Shown: one piece after another, positions 36,472-48,100 of the stretch
Layout: each line of letters starts with the position of its first letter
Position numbering within the stretch: the first letter of the stretch is position 1
NCBI GenBank assembly: GCA_030141605.1
Contig: JAQGDQ010000085.1
Coordinates: 372,001 to 436,000 of the forward strand
Source of the DNA: Tubiluchus corallicola
Taxonomy: Eukaryota; Priapulida; Priapulimorpha; Priapulimorphida; Tubiluchidae
Reading direction: 5' to 3'
DNA: 64,000 nt
Position numbers and translations under genes: made by a program
Notes under the pieces: model-generated
Seen by the model: the letters and a program-made list of their open reading frames with translations, nothing else
Told to the model about the DNA's origin: nothing
The model's database searches: none

Positions 36472-38690
36472 ATGACCGCAGTCACCACTAGAATGCCAAC
36501 CTTATGTTTGGTGAACGTTATGCCGGGTAAGAATACCAAAAACTTGAAAATGAAAATCAAAGCAGGTGCAAAGAACGTGTCTCCTCAGCACACGCCCAAG
36601 AAGACGCCAATTCATTCGGAGAACGGTTTCGTCAATCACTCTATCCAAGAGGAGAAGGTGGTTGAGCATTGCCCGGAGATGACAGTCGACGGTTGGAAAC
36701 CGAGTAGATACATTCCGTCCAGCTACGCAAGGACACTGCCTCTTTATTACAGTCCTGAAAATAACTTCGATTTTAGGGAGTCGGAGGTATGTGCTACAAT
36801 TGTTGTTTTGACACACTTTTCTAGGATTTTTATAGTCTGTACACGCTTTCAAGCTTCAAGCTGTTCTATTAGGATCTTGAGATCAAGTGCTCTTACAAGA
36901 AAAGGGCAAAGGGGGTTTGTGTTCTAGATCTCGGACAAGAGTACGGCTTACTCACAAGTTTTTTCTTGTTTTTTAGATGTAGTCAAGTTTTTGCATTTTG
37001 ACCGTTCTGACTGGATGATGTAATAGGATTTTGTACTACTGTTCTGTTATAAGAGGAACTGCCAAACTGCGCGTATAATTATAGGCCATTAGCTGCAGGC
37101 GGTATTCAGGCTGTAGACATGCTTTGAGATGTTATAGAGTTGCGTCAGCCAAGCCAGTTTCGCACTGGTTCCTTCTAACAGCTCTAGAAAGAATATGTTT
37201 ACGATTAACCAGGGTCTTTTGTCTCTTTATTGTCCAAACTCTTCGCGTATTTGTGCATTGTTAGGAACTAAAAATAGGTACTGTCATTACCGGGTGATTG
37301 TCTTGTCCAGTGTCCATGAGGGAAATTGTGGTCAGGTTTGCTTGCCTTTGATGTAATAAAACGCTAGTTTAATGGGTCACTTTTCGACTTTGTTGACTGT
37401 TCTTGTCATGACCTATTATATAACTTATGTACGAGTATTCGAGATATATAATCCGATCGCTACTTATGTCACGTACACATTCTTTAATAGTCACGTATCC
37501 AAAAATGAGTAAGGCATGGAGCAGTTAATTGTGAGTGATGATGCAACAGGCGGCAGGATGTCTCTACGAGTACAGCATATGTTGTACATTCTTTCTTTAT
37601 GACATCATGGTTTTAGGACGCACTCGAATTCCGTTAGAATTTGTTAAAAAGAATATCATATTCCTTTTATTATAAACTCTGTACATTCCAAATAAAGCTG
37701 TTTATTGGGAAGACTATAAACTTAGCATCGAAATTTAAATAATGTCAAAGTTATAAATTGTCGTAGATGGTAATTTCACGTTTGCAACAACATTGACAGT
37801 TTTATTGATGCATAATGATGATATTTGATATATAAACAAGTCAACTAATGCTTTTAAATAAAACAATATTGATGTGTCACGTTACCAGTTTTTTAGTTAT
37901 ATCTCTCCAAGCTTCAGCTGATAAGTCACCGACCTTGAAGTAATTGAGATAGATTTGGCTTTGCCCTGTCATACGCACCCTCACACATGTGTGCTGTTGC
38001 CTTTCTGCTCATATGTTTATACATTTCTTGAGATGCAATAATGTTGCAATGAGTGATTCTGTTAGCTGCTACATCTGCGTATACAGTGGATATTTCTGTG
38101 ATGCAATAATGTTACAACGAGTGATTCTGTTAGCTGCTACATCTGCGTCTATACAATGGAAATTTCTGTGTAAAAGCAAACGTTTTGTCAAAGCCGTTGG
38201 TCACCTTCTTTATCACCATTATCTATCATTTTTATGGGATTTCGTGACTGCATGGTAGTTAGCAGTTTTCGTGATTGTTCGCTGTTAAGTTAATCGAAAT
38301 AATTACTCCTCACTCAAATAAAGTAATCATTAATTAGGAACCAATAAGGGAGGGCGCTTTAAGTTTACGTTGTACGCGAAACGGCATTTATAAGTAACTT
38401 AAGTGTGAACACGTGTTGAGAGTAAACCTTTTGTTAACCAAAGAGGTTCAAAACTGGAACTCTTGTGAGAAAACTATGAGGCACTGATGGCCTGAAGCTA
38501 AACATTCCAGTCTAGTGACGGGGAGAATAAAATGGTGCTTATGCCCACGCTTTCTTCCGATTTCTGTAGGTTTTTGAGAACATCGAAATCCGAGAATTAA
38601 AAGCCTACTCGAAGCGTCATTTTTGCAGCAGTTGCAGAGTGTAGAGTTCACATTGCTTATCACATAGGCCTTACTAGACGATAATAAGAT

Positions 38691-38736
<46 letters not shown>

Positions 38737-41700
38737 AAGATTGCATGTACATTGAGAGCGATGTATGTTCAACTGTTCGTAGTTTATTTCTATTGTCTTG
38801 GATTTCTCGTTGCCTTTATAGTTTAGCTTGTACCTGATGCGTTTCAGTGTCTATCTGTAATTCTTGACTTATGATAGTTGGTGTTTTATAAAAACATAAT
38901 AAAGAATATATACCATACTATGCTATACTACTCTACATTTCCATGTTTTTCGTGTTCGTTTATATGCTGTAACGACTTGTGCCGAGCGAGTGTTTATGAG
39001 AATGTGTTCGAGGTGGACGGGGCTAAATGCCGCTTGCGATCTGTGTATTGCCTATTGAGGGTCTCTTGTTTGTTACCATACTAGCCCGGTGCAATGCTAT
39101 TAAAACCTTAGAGTCAAAGAACACCGTTTAAGTGTTCTAACTGTTTACATTGTGTTTTAAACAAATATTGCCGCATGACCCGGTTGTTACCGCATCGTTT
39201 AATAGAGGCGCATGCCTGGAATCTTCAAAGATGGCCAAATGGTTGGCTTTGATGTCTGTTTCCTCCACGCAAGAGTTAACTCAGATGAAAGGGAAAGCAG
39301 GTTGCTTATCGTAATGACTTTTGATTTAGGAATTTTTGCCCAGGGATTGGTTATATAAGAATTAGTCATGGGTCGACTTCTTGTTGCTAAGCAGTTTAAT
39401 AAAGTTTTTAATATCGCCCCTTATCTGCAGTTTAATTAGTGGAACTCGAAAAATATCGTGTAATTTTTGTGTTTCTTAAGAATTCTGATTTTGTTTAGGT
39501 ACCACATGTTCTAGGCAGTAAGCAAAATTCTTGTTTATACTAAATGCGTGAAATCAAAATTTGAAAAATTTATTGTCAATTAAAATGTATATAAGTGTAT
39601 CGTGTTATAGTGACAATAAATAAAAAAATATGTACACTTGTTCACAGTAAAAGTAGCTAAATGTCATGAATTTAAGAAAATTACACTTTGAACACTGTGA
39701 AGTCCGAAAACTTATTTGTCCAGTAAAATACAACAATGGTCAGTTTGGAATGCAGTAAAAGTACAAGCTATCAGTTAAACATAGTAATTTTCATAGATGC
39801 CCAATGTCGGTTATTCGTATGTAGTAAAAACAACAATGGGCATAATATTGACCCCTGTTCCCACGTGCCTGTATGTGTTTTTTACGTTTTTTCGTAGTTT
39901 GAAAATCCATGCACTCACTCTGTCTCATAGATTGTATCTCCTGTCGTGTAATAGATTTATGAGTAGCGGAAAATGTGCAGAAATCGTTTTTGCTTGTAAC
40001 AAATCCTTGCACTGATGATAGATCATCTGTGGGCAGCAAACTAGATGAGGCGGCTTCATGCCACATCGATCCACCTCAAGAGTTGAAGCCATGCAGCACA
40101 GTTCAGAATTAGCTGCTGTTGCTAGGCTGATTGCGCTGCTGGGTCATGTAAAAGCCTAGTTAAATTAAAGCTTTTTTGTTTAGCTTGTAATGGTAGCTAT
40201 CTTACACCTATACTTGTCAGCTGCTTGTTGAAAGACTGTTTCGTTCTGGTGAGTAACTGCTCATCTTTTACCAAATGTTTTTGCAGTGTTTGGTAAAATA
40301 CTAGTAACTGAATTCTTGTTGTATGTTTGTTCATTTGTTGACGTGTTTACAGGCTGTTTGTATCACTGGTGCAATTAAACTGAAATCTTAGAGTAAGAAG
40401 GAAGTCAAGTTTCCCATTGAATTAAAATTTCAGGACATTTTAGTCATTTCGTTTAACTTTGAACTCTTGGCGTTTTTTTCTATAAACTTATTTTAAGATT
40501 TCCTGTTTTCGATTCACTGGACGTATGCGGGATACTTGCACCGTTTTCTGTCTCTGTGAAAGCCGTGAAACAGAAATTTCCGCTTCCCCTCTGGTAATTT
40601 TCCAACTTCTAAAAGTTATCCTCTTACGTCTAAAGGTCATTCACATTTGACACGGACCGCTAGCCGTTGGTCAATTTATGGCTTATGCGCCGCCTCTGCT
40701 GTCAGCGATATTTGTTTGAGCTTAAAATATGTATAGTTTGCTAGTCTAATCATGATACTACCAGCATTATAAAATTTATTTTCTGATTAGTTCTGGACTG
40801 AGTAGCAAATGTGGACATGAGAAGTTTGGTTGTTAATTGTCTTCTATGATACAATGTATTTTCAGTGTAAAACTGTGTGCACTTGATATGCTTAAGACCT
40901 CTTCCAACATACTTTTGGGGTTCCCCTTTTTACAGCTGGGGGAAAACCTTTTTCTGTGTTGAAAGGCATATTTTAGGGGTTCCCCACTTGCAGTCGCACC
41001 TTATTTGGTTAAGATACCTTATGGGGAAAACCGTTTTCTGTGTTGAAAGGCATATTTTAGGGGTTCCCCACTTGCAGTCGCACCTTATTTGGTTAATATA
41101 CCTTATGGGGAAAACCGTTTTCTGTGCCGAGACAGTTTGAAGATTAGGGTTACCTGGTTTGCATATTTTGTCACTCTAGTTCGAAAATGTCCGAAGTACT
41201 ATATTGTACTAAACTATATTTGTGTATCCCGTGAAGATCTTTTCCAGATATCATTTAAACGAATTGTGTAGTATCTGCTTTTTTATTCTAAACTTGCTGA
41301 TTGACTTTCGTTCGTTTCACAAGTTCCAAAAAAAGTCAAAATTTTAATTAACACTTCTTGTACAAATTTTCTGTATTTTTTCTAGGTTCAGCAGCTGTTC
41401 ATTGATGCATTTGTGCATAACAACAGAGTAGATCATATAACTCAAATCATGGGCTATCACCCACATTATTTAGAAGCCTTCTTGAAAACACAGCAGATCA
41501 TGTTGCGTGGAGACGGGCCTCTGCCATATGATTATCGTCACTACATAGCACTAATGGTTAGTAATGGTCTCAATCCACCTTTAAAGAAACGTACTGCTTT
41601 AATTTTTGGCATGTAGCTGAATCCTACTGTATGATTCCGAGCAAATTTCTTTCCATAAAGTTCTTTAAGAGAAGCTTTTGAAAAGTTTTCGAGTGGAAGA

Positions 41701-44700
41701 GTTTTCTATTACTTTAGTTTACAAGTTTCTGGAAATTCTATTGTATGATTGTAACCAAATTTGTTCCGTAAAAGTTCTGTAGAAAAACTACAATTTGAAG
41801 TGTTAAATAAGAGTAATAAGACTAAAATGCTTATTTTTATATTTTATTGGGATTGTACATGGTTTTAGTGTTATTTCAGGCTGTGGGTCGTCACCAATGT
41901 TCTTACCTAATAAACTCACAAATGCAGGAGTTCGTTTTGTCGGGAGGGAATGAGGAGTGGCTACGGGGTTTGGACAGCGTTCCAAAGAAGTTGCAAGACT
42001 TGTATGACATCAACAAGATTCTGGCACATCGGCCGTGGTTGCTAACTAAATCCCATATAGAGGTCAGTGCATGCGCTTCAGCCAACCGTTTCAGCACATT
42101 TTTTGTCGTAACTGCTTGCAAAAAGAGTGCATGTTTACCTGCAGTAAGAGTTTTGGCTAAATGGTGTTGTCATAGCCCCAAACTGCTTTGATATTTGACA
42201 TAGTATTTGTGTTTTTAATGGTTTCAGCTCTGTAGCACACCCCGCTGAGAGCATTGAAACTAGAGCGCTTTTATACAGCGTGGCATTTCTAATTTAACTT
42301 AGTTCGGTTCTTAACTTCCAAATATTAGGATTATTAAAGTATTGCCACGATCAGTAAGGATTCATCCTTATTCTCAGGTCACCCTTGGATTTGAACTTAA
42401 TGGTTCAATAATGATCTAACAATTGTGGGCTCATTCCATAGTTTGATTTGCATGAATGTAAAAAACTGATATTCTGAAAATATATGGGAAATAAGTGTAA
42501 TGGTATGATCTTATTGAAAGTAAAATTTAACTATTTTTTCAATATGCAGTTAGAGTAATGAATTTTAAAATGACATTTAAAAATTGATACAATAATTTTG
42601 ATCACTGTCAACACATTTGTCCTAATTTCTAGTTTTTGCGCCAAATAACCCAGCTGGGTACATTATTTTTGCAGAAACTTACCAAAGGAACGGACAGTTG
42701 GTCAGTATCAGAACTCGTCCATGCTATTGTGCTTCTTGCACACTTCCATTCTTTGTCTTCATTTGTCCACGGATGTGGCATAAATCCAGAAGTGGACCAT
42801 GTCAATGGTCACACTTTCAGGCCGCCCTCTATATCAGAAGACGTCGACATTGCTAGCACTTCGCCCACGCCGTCTTCGGTGAGTATATTTGTAGAGCATC
42901 AACAAAGTGCCTTTATCTTGGACACCATGACTTTCACTTTCATTAATTTGCCACATTGAACTAAATGTCACTTTATCGAATGAAATGTCACTTTATTTAT
43001 TGCTGCTGTTTTATTACATATAGTCAATGGAAGGCGAGGTGGAAATTTTAATGGAGAAAATGAAGAAGCTGACGGAAGAGCAGGGAACCGCCACTCAAGA
43101 AGAAATGATCAAACGTTTTGAGAATGTTGAGCGACAAGTGCCAGAATGTACGTTTTCTAACAACTGCAACACTTGATGAAAAATTTGAATGTAGTTGCAC
43201 ACAACCCGTATCTGCAGAACTAGTTTTTATCATTTTATATCGTCTATCTAGGATTTTAATTTGAATGTTTGTTATTTGATTTATAGTAACGTCTCATGAC
43301 AATGTGCCTCCAACGCCGCAGGCCGATATGTTGAGATTTGTGGTTGACCCGCAATTTCAGTATCAAGACTTTGCCAAAAGAGGGGAAGCTGCTGACATCC
43401 CAACATTTAGAGTACAGGTAAGGAGGTGTCTTCGTATTCCACTAAATGCATCAAAGTTTAATAAATTTTTAGACAAAAGGGAAAGCACCACTTTAATGAA
43501 TAGTGCGATGCAACTCAATTTTTTTATAATCCTGGCTAGAACATTTTTACAAATTTATGTAACATCATCACAAGTGCAACACTTTGAGCGAAATAGATGA
43601 CAGTTTTGCTAACATTTATATTTAATGTTCGATGGTGTGTCTGCAACATTTTTAACGATAAATCGATTTAAGACAGTTTTATTTGTTAGCTTTTCACTAT
43701 AGTATAATGTGTGTGTGTGTGTGCACACGTGCGTGTGTGTGCGTTATGTTATGCTTTGCTGTATCTTATTGCCTGTTTCAGTAAGGGAAGTCTTTAATAG
43801 TTTTATTTTTTGTGTTGTTCCAGGACTATTCTTGGGAGGAACATGGTTATTCTTTGCTAAATCGTTTGTATCCCGATATGGGTGGTTATTTAGACGACAA
43901 GTTTGGAATTGCTTATGAGCTGACCTACTATACGTAAGCTAATCATTACGTTAGGTGTATCGTTAATTGTTGCCAAAATTTTAGTCACACTGCTTTTCTA
44001 TTGTTCATTTGAATTGTTTAGGGTTTTCATCGTGTTATATTCGTGAGAATTCGAGCTAGCATACCTAAATATTTAAGGACACTCTTTAGAAATTCTGGCG
44101 TTTCTTAATAATAACAACTATATGTTATATTAGTAATTGTTCAAAAAAGTTTTCTCTACTTCCAACTAAGATTTATTTATTTTTTACTTCAGTATGGGTG
44201 CCAAGCGCGACGTTGATACGACGACGTTACGGAGGACAATATGGAACTACATTCATTGCATGTTCGGGATACGTCATGATGACTATGACTACGGTGAGGT
44301 AAATCAGCTCCTAGAGAGGAGCCTCAAGTCCTACATCAAAACCGTAACTTGCTTCCCGGAGCGCACGACGAAAAAAGACTACGACAGCTTCTGGCGGGAC
44401 TTCAAACATTCTGAAAAGGCGAGGACACCGCTTTTTGTTCATTATGCACATATGTTTTGTAATTGTCTTTTTCTTGTGTAGTGCTTTAGTTTGAGATAAT
44501 CAGCATTGCTTTACTTGGCTGCCTGACAGCATTGAGCATTTATAAAATTTTGAATGAATGAGAGAAACATTAATATATTCATTTCTTGTTTCTTTGCTAA
44601 AAGTGAAAATCTGTGTTTCCTCTAACATTATTTTTTCTTCTACAGGTCCACGTGAATCTGATGATTATGGAGGCTAGAATGCAAGCAGAACTGTTATATG

Positions 44701-44732
44701 CCCTACGAGCTATTATGCGTTACATGACGTGA
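36472..44732 (+). CDS. SESN: Sestrin, complete, nine coding exons
   Basis: Sestrins are cytosolic stress-induced proteins that bind GATOR2 and restrain mTORC1, with leucine sensing in the C-terminal half and alkyl-hydroperoxidase-like activity in the N-terminal half. Coding exons read from splice sites and frame: 36472-36786, 41386-41556, 41880-42062, 42675-42878, 43024-43147, 43287-43417, 43824-43933, 44193-44418, 44646-44732; they join without a frame break into 516 residues (vertebrate sestrins are about 480-550). Family hallmarks seen: [82 protein letters not shown] and the terminus [11 protein letters not shown]. The start at 36472 follows an in-frame TGA at 36436-36438, but the second ATG at 36493 has a better context (A at -3) and would remove seven residues. 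Intron 1 is 4.6 kb; the others are 139-612 bp. Odd points: Gln replaces the catalytic His, and intron 8 has a GC donor. Identity is very secure; exon 1 is the least constrained part. Confidence 0.96.
38032..38167. repeat. 68-bp tandem duplication in sestrin intron 1
   Basis: The block GATGCAATAATGTTGCAATG through ATTTCTGT occurs twice head to tail with a period of 68 bp and only a few substitutions (for example TTGCAATGAG versus TTACAACGAG). It is non-coding. Confidence 0.85.
38695..38737. repeat. (GT)n-(GA)n microsatellite in sestrin intron 1
   Basis: A GT run of about 30 bp continues directly into GAGAGAGAGA. Dinucleotide repeat with no other feature. Confidence 0.9.
40936..41130. repeat. 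84-bp tandem repeat, about 2.3 copies, sestrin intron 1
   Basis: Successive copies contain GGGGAAAACC, TTTCTGTGTTGAAAGGCATA, TTTTAGGGGTTCCCCACTTG and CAGTCGCACCTTATTTGGTT at a spacing of 84 bp; a third copy is truncated after TTTTCTGTG. The period is divisible by three, so one frame stays open, but nothing else suggests coding. Confidence 0.9.
41880..42062 (+). other. Sestrin exon 3: peroxidase-like active-site segment
   Basis: This phase-0 exon encodes 61 residues (163-223 of my model) and holds the CxY(x4)H element of the sestrin AhpD-like domain. Cys169 (codon 41898-41900) and Tyr171 are present, matching Cys125 and Tyr127 of human SESN2. The residue at the place of SESN2 His132 is Gln176, codon CAA at 41919-41921. 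The rest of the exon ([28 protein letters not shown]) is strongly sestrin-like. Acceptor is TTATTTCAG, donor is GAG|GTCAGT. Confidence 0.93.
43707..43742. repeat. (GT)n microsatellite in sestrin intron 6
   Basis: GTGTGTGT run with a GCACACGTGCG interruption, 82 bp before exon 7. Confidence 0.85.
43824..44418 (+). other. Sestrin exons 7-8: leucine pocket and GATOR2-contact segment
   Basis: Two exons (43824-43933 and 44193-44418, joined through a split Thr codon) encode residues 377-488. Lined up with SESN2, the leucine-binding residues Thr374, Thr377, Thr386, Arg390, Trp444 and Glu451 all have identical counterparts here (Thr410, Thr413, Thr422, Arg426, Trp480, Glu487; a constant offset of 36 to the C-terminus). 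The acidic HDDYDYGEV stretch corresponds to the Asp406/Asp407 region needed for GATOR2 binding. Leucine sensing is therefore expected to be retained. Confidence 0.9.
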
Positions 44733-46711
44733 TTCTGCCTATAGTGGTGTAGCTGACTGTGCGTTCTGATGTATTTGAAAAATTAGCAATTTGTCATCTG
44801 GGTGCTGCATTGTGGAATATCTGTGATAACGAACTCAAAACAAGACAGTTTTCTGAAGAAGTTACCATTTTTATTTAACTGAAAGATAATCGGTTGTGTG
44901 CTTGTGAGGAATTGCAAACATTCGTCATTCTCAGGTAGAAAAATATTGGCAGATCTACAGATTTCACTAAAAACTCTTTTGATACAAGTCGGAGTCTGAT
45001 GTGTTTTGTCTACATTATCAACTTTTTCTGGTTGACTTTTTCTGAGTAGCAGTACAAAGCAGGAGCTCGCTCTTCATTTTATAATACTTTGTGTTCAAAA
45101 CATATCAAAAAGTTGTAGCAGCAGTTACAGGGAAAGGTGTTTAGTTTGTATATAGATGGATACATGAACTTTCGCTAGCATGAGCTTGCAAAGTACTTTG
45201 ATTTGCTTTACCTAAATAATGGCCTGCGTAGAAGTCTGCTGTCAACTGTGTCTGAGATACTTGCAGATTACACACCCGGTTATGAAAATGTACATATTCT
45301 TATTTATCAGGGATAGTGATGTGTTAGAATTAGGCACCTTAGTATGTTGACGATGATGTTGTTTGATAGTTTCGGTTTTTATGCCTCTGACCGATATCAT
45401 ATCAAATTGTAACTGTAATATGGTTCTGGAACTACGTAAAGTGGATATACCTCCTCAGTACATTCTAGACATATATGAATCTTGGTGACCAAGCTACTTG
45501 ATTTTATAATTGCTTTTATGATTTGCCTAGACTTAAATCAAACAGACACAAAATTACTTGCTTCTCAAGTTAAATCTAGGTCCGAATAATTCTTGTTTGT
45601 TATAGCCTAAAGAAAATTTCGTACATAATTCTCTTTCTGCAACTACAGATATTGCAAAGCCTGTTGATGTGCATTTGAAAAACTGTGCATAGAGTGCAAT
45701 AATAATCGTATTGTGGGCAGGACGAAAGTTCAAAGAGCTATCGAGATTGTTGTTACACTTCAAAAAAATGTAAAATTCTGTTTTGATACCTTTAAATTAT
45801 ATTTACTACACTCAGAATAAACATTTTAAGCAAAGGCAGAGTAACTATTATTAGAGTGTGCATGCCGTGTGTGTATTCTTAATTCATTAGAATTTAATTA
45901 TCGCAATTTGTAAAATATTATTGTTCATGTATTTTGACACGATTGTGTAAAAATTCAATTTGCATTTGACATTAGATTGTTGTTGTCGAGCATCTGATTC
46001 AGTTCAGAGATTGAGCAATCGGTTCGACTGGTGACTCGATTGTAGTTGTTTGTAAATATGAAAGTTGATTTGTGTCAACTGTATCATATTGGGTTGTTTC
46101 TTTAGTATTTAAACTGAAGTGGTGTTTTTTCTAGAAGCATTAGTTCTATGAAAGAGAACCTATTTTTATGGTATAACTGAGTTTGACTGACAATCCGTGT
46201 GCAGTGTGTGGCGCCTTACCATTGTAATTGCTCACAGAAATTTCCTTACCTGACTGTATCTTTGAAGAATTTGTTGCTCATTTTAATGAATAGCCAAGTA
46301 AATAATTACTGCATACAATTTTATGACTAAAAACAAGCCGAGTGTTATTCCACAAACTAATCTTTGTGCTTCCAGTGATAATGGTCATTTTTATTTTTCT
46401 GCAAGTACTCAAAAACTACATTAGTATACTTGTAAATTTTATCGGTAATAATCTGGTTTTTAATTGATAGGCCAAATATAACGATTTATCATTATTGGTA
46501 GAAATTTGTACTTGCGCATATTATTTTGTATTTTGCGTAAGATTATAAATAAGCTGTTCTAGACCTAGAAATTCGTTCATAGAATGGCTCAGCAAAGCTC
46601 ATGTACAGGTCATAAAGGTATCTACGTATTCTGGAACTATAGATGGTAGATTTAAATTGTCACCGTATCATGGCAATAAGGTGTACATGTAGTTCTGACA
46701 AATGTAATAAA
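44733..46711 (+). other. Sestrin 3' UTR region with two candidate poly(A) signals
   Basis: No coding exon is visible after the TGA at 44730-44732. AATAAA occurs at 45816-45821 and again at 46706-46711, the latter followed within 20 bases by T-rich sequence. Either could end the transcript, giving a 3' UTR of about 1.1 or 2.0 kb. Which is used cannot be told from sequence. Confidence 0.4.
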
Positions 46712-48100
46712 AATTGATGCAGCTTTTTTATTTTATTTCAAACGCAACCGGTAAGTTACTCTATGTTGTTGCACATGTACATACGTTAATGCCTAGTCTT
46801 CACCATGTACTTAAGTTAAAAATGCCTTCACTGTATTATTGTTGTTATTATTACAACCTTGCCAAATGTGTAGCTATTATAGTCGCGTAGATTAAATTAT
46901 GTAGACTTGTTTATACCGAAAAGTATTTCATACCAAATTCTTCTGGTTACCAAAACCAGTTTTTGTGGTTGTCAAAATCGTCATCGGGGTTTTCTATGTG
47001 ATTGGCGCTCCACACTTTAGGTGTGCATGCACATTCACGACTCATTTGTAATATATTGTTGTTTAGAAATGCGAGATTTATTAAAAAGATTTTAACGACA
47101 GTTTCCACTTGCTGGAATTTTCTTTTTAATGTTCTGGTGGATGATGAAAAAATCATCTATACCTGCTACATGTTCACATTGTGGACTGCATAGTTGAATC
47201 AAGTTTTGTACAGTATAAAATGCAAGTGGTTTACAAAAGCAGTCATTCAAGCTGTTCTGGTGGCAAACGACGAGTTTTTGAAAAAAATTGGCTACATATT
47301 CTTTCACTTGCATTCAGAAATATGTTTACCCCTCTAAGGTCGTAAAATATGTAATAGAGGACAGACACACCACGAATGCAGTTGTGACAATTATGGTGTT
47401 TCTGTCATAACACAGAAACAAACACGGAATAAACAAAACAAAAGTAAAAGCTGACAGAAAACTGCATAAGCAAATTTCCATAAAATAGCATTCTGTGTCT
47501 AATTCAAATGCAAGCTTAAATTTGGTAAATACTGAAGGACTGCTGCCTTTAATGCAGTCATCTATGTACCAAAAACCATTAAAAATTGCTTATAAATGCT
47601 ACCACCTGTTCCATTGTGCTTAACATTTGGCAAAGGTTAAATAATTCTCTACTACGTTTTTCCTTTTTATGTTTATGAAACATGTTTTATGTTTCTATTT
47701 ATATTGCAAAACTGACTGTATCTGCAACTTTGAAACATCAATAAAAACATTGAAAGATCAAAATTGTGTTTGCATAAACATTTGTATTACACATCCATAC
47801 TGCATACCAACAAATGAAAAAATAGCAATGAAAATCAGTACAATTACCACAATTTGTGTATAAAAACTAAATTTATACATGATTTAGTCAGTGAGTACAA
47901 AGTCTAGAGAATGTGTGCAATGCACATTTTAACAAGACATAAGACAAGTACAATATAACTAAACATTCTGTACAAATGGTTTGTGAAAATTCAACATGTT
48001 TTTTTGTCTCACATCTCACAGACAAGTCAAATTAAAATAGAAGAGAAAATGCTCATTCTGTTAACAATATTAAAGTTAATTCAATGATTCAGTTTACATC
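46712..48100. other. Convergent intergenic spacer, no gene seen
   Basis: AT-rich DNA between the 3' ends of sestrin (+) and midasin (-). It must contain the midasin 3' UTR on the minus strand. I see no RNA gene, transposon or tandem repeat, and the short open frames here have no protein-like character. Confidence 0.5.
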
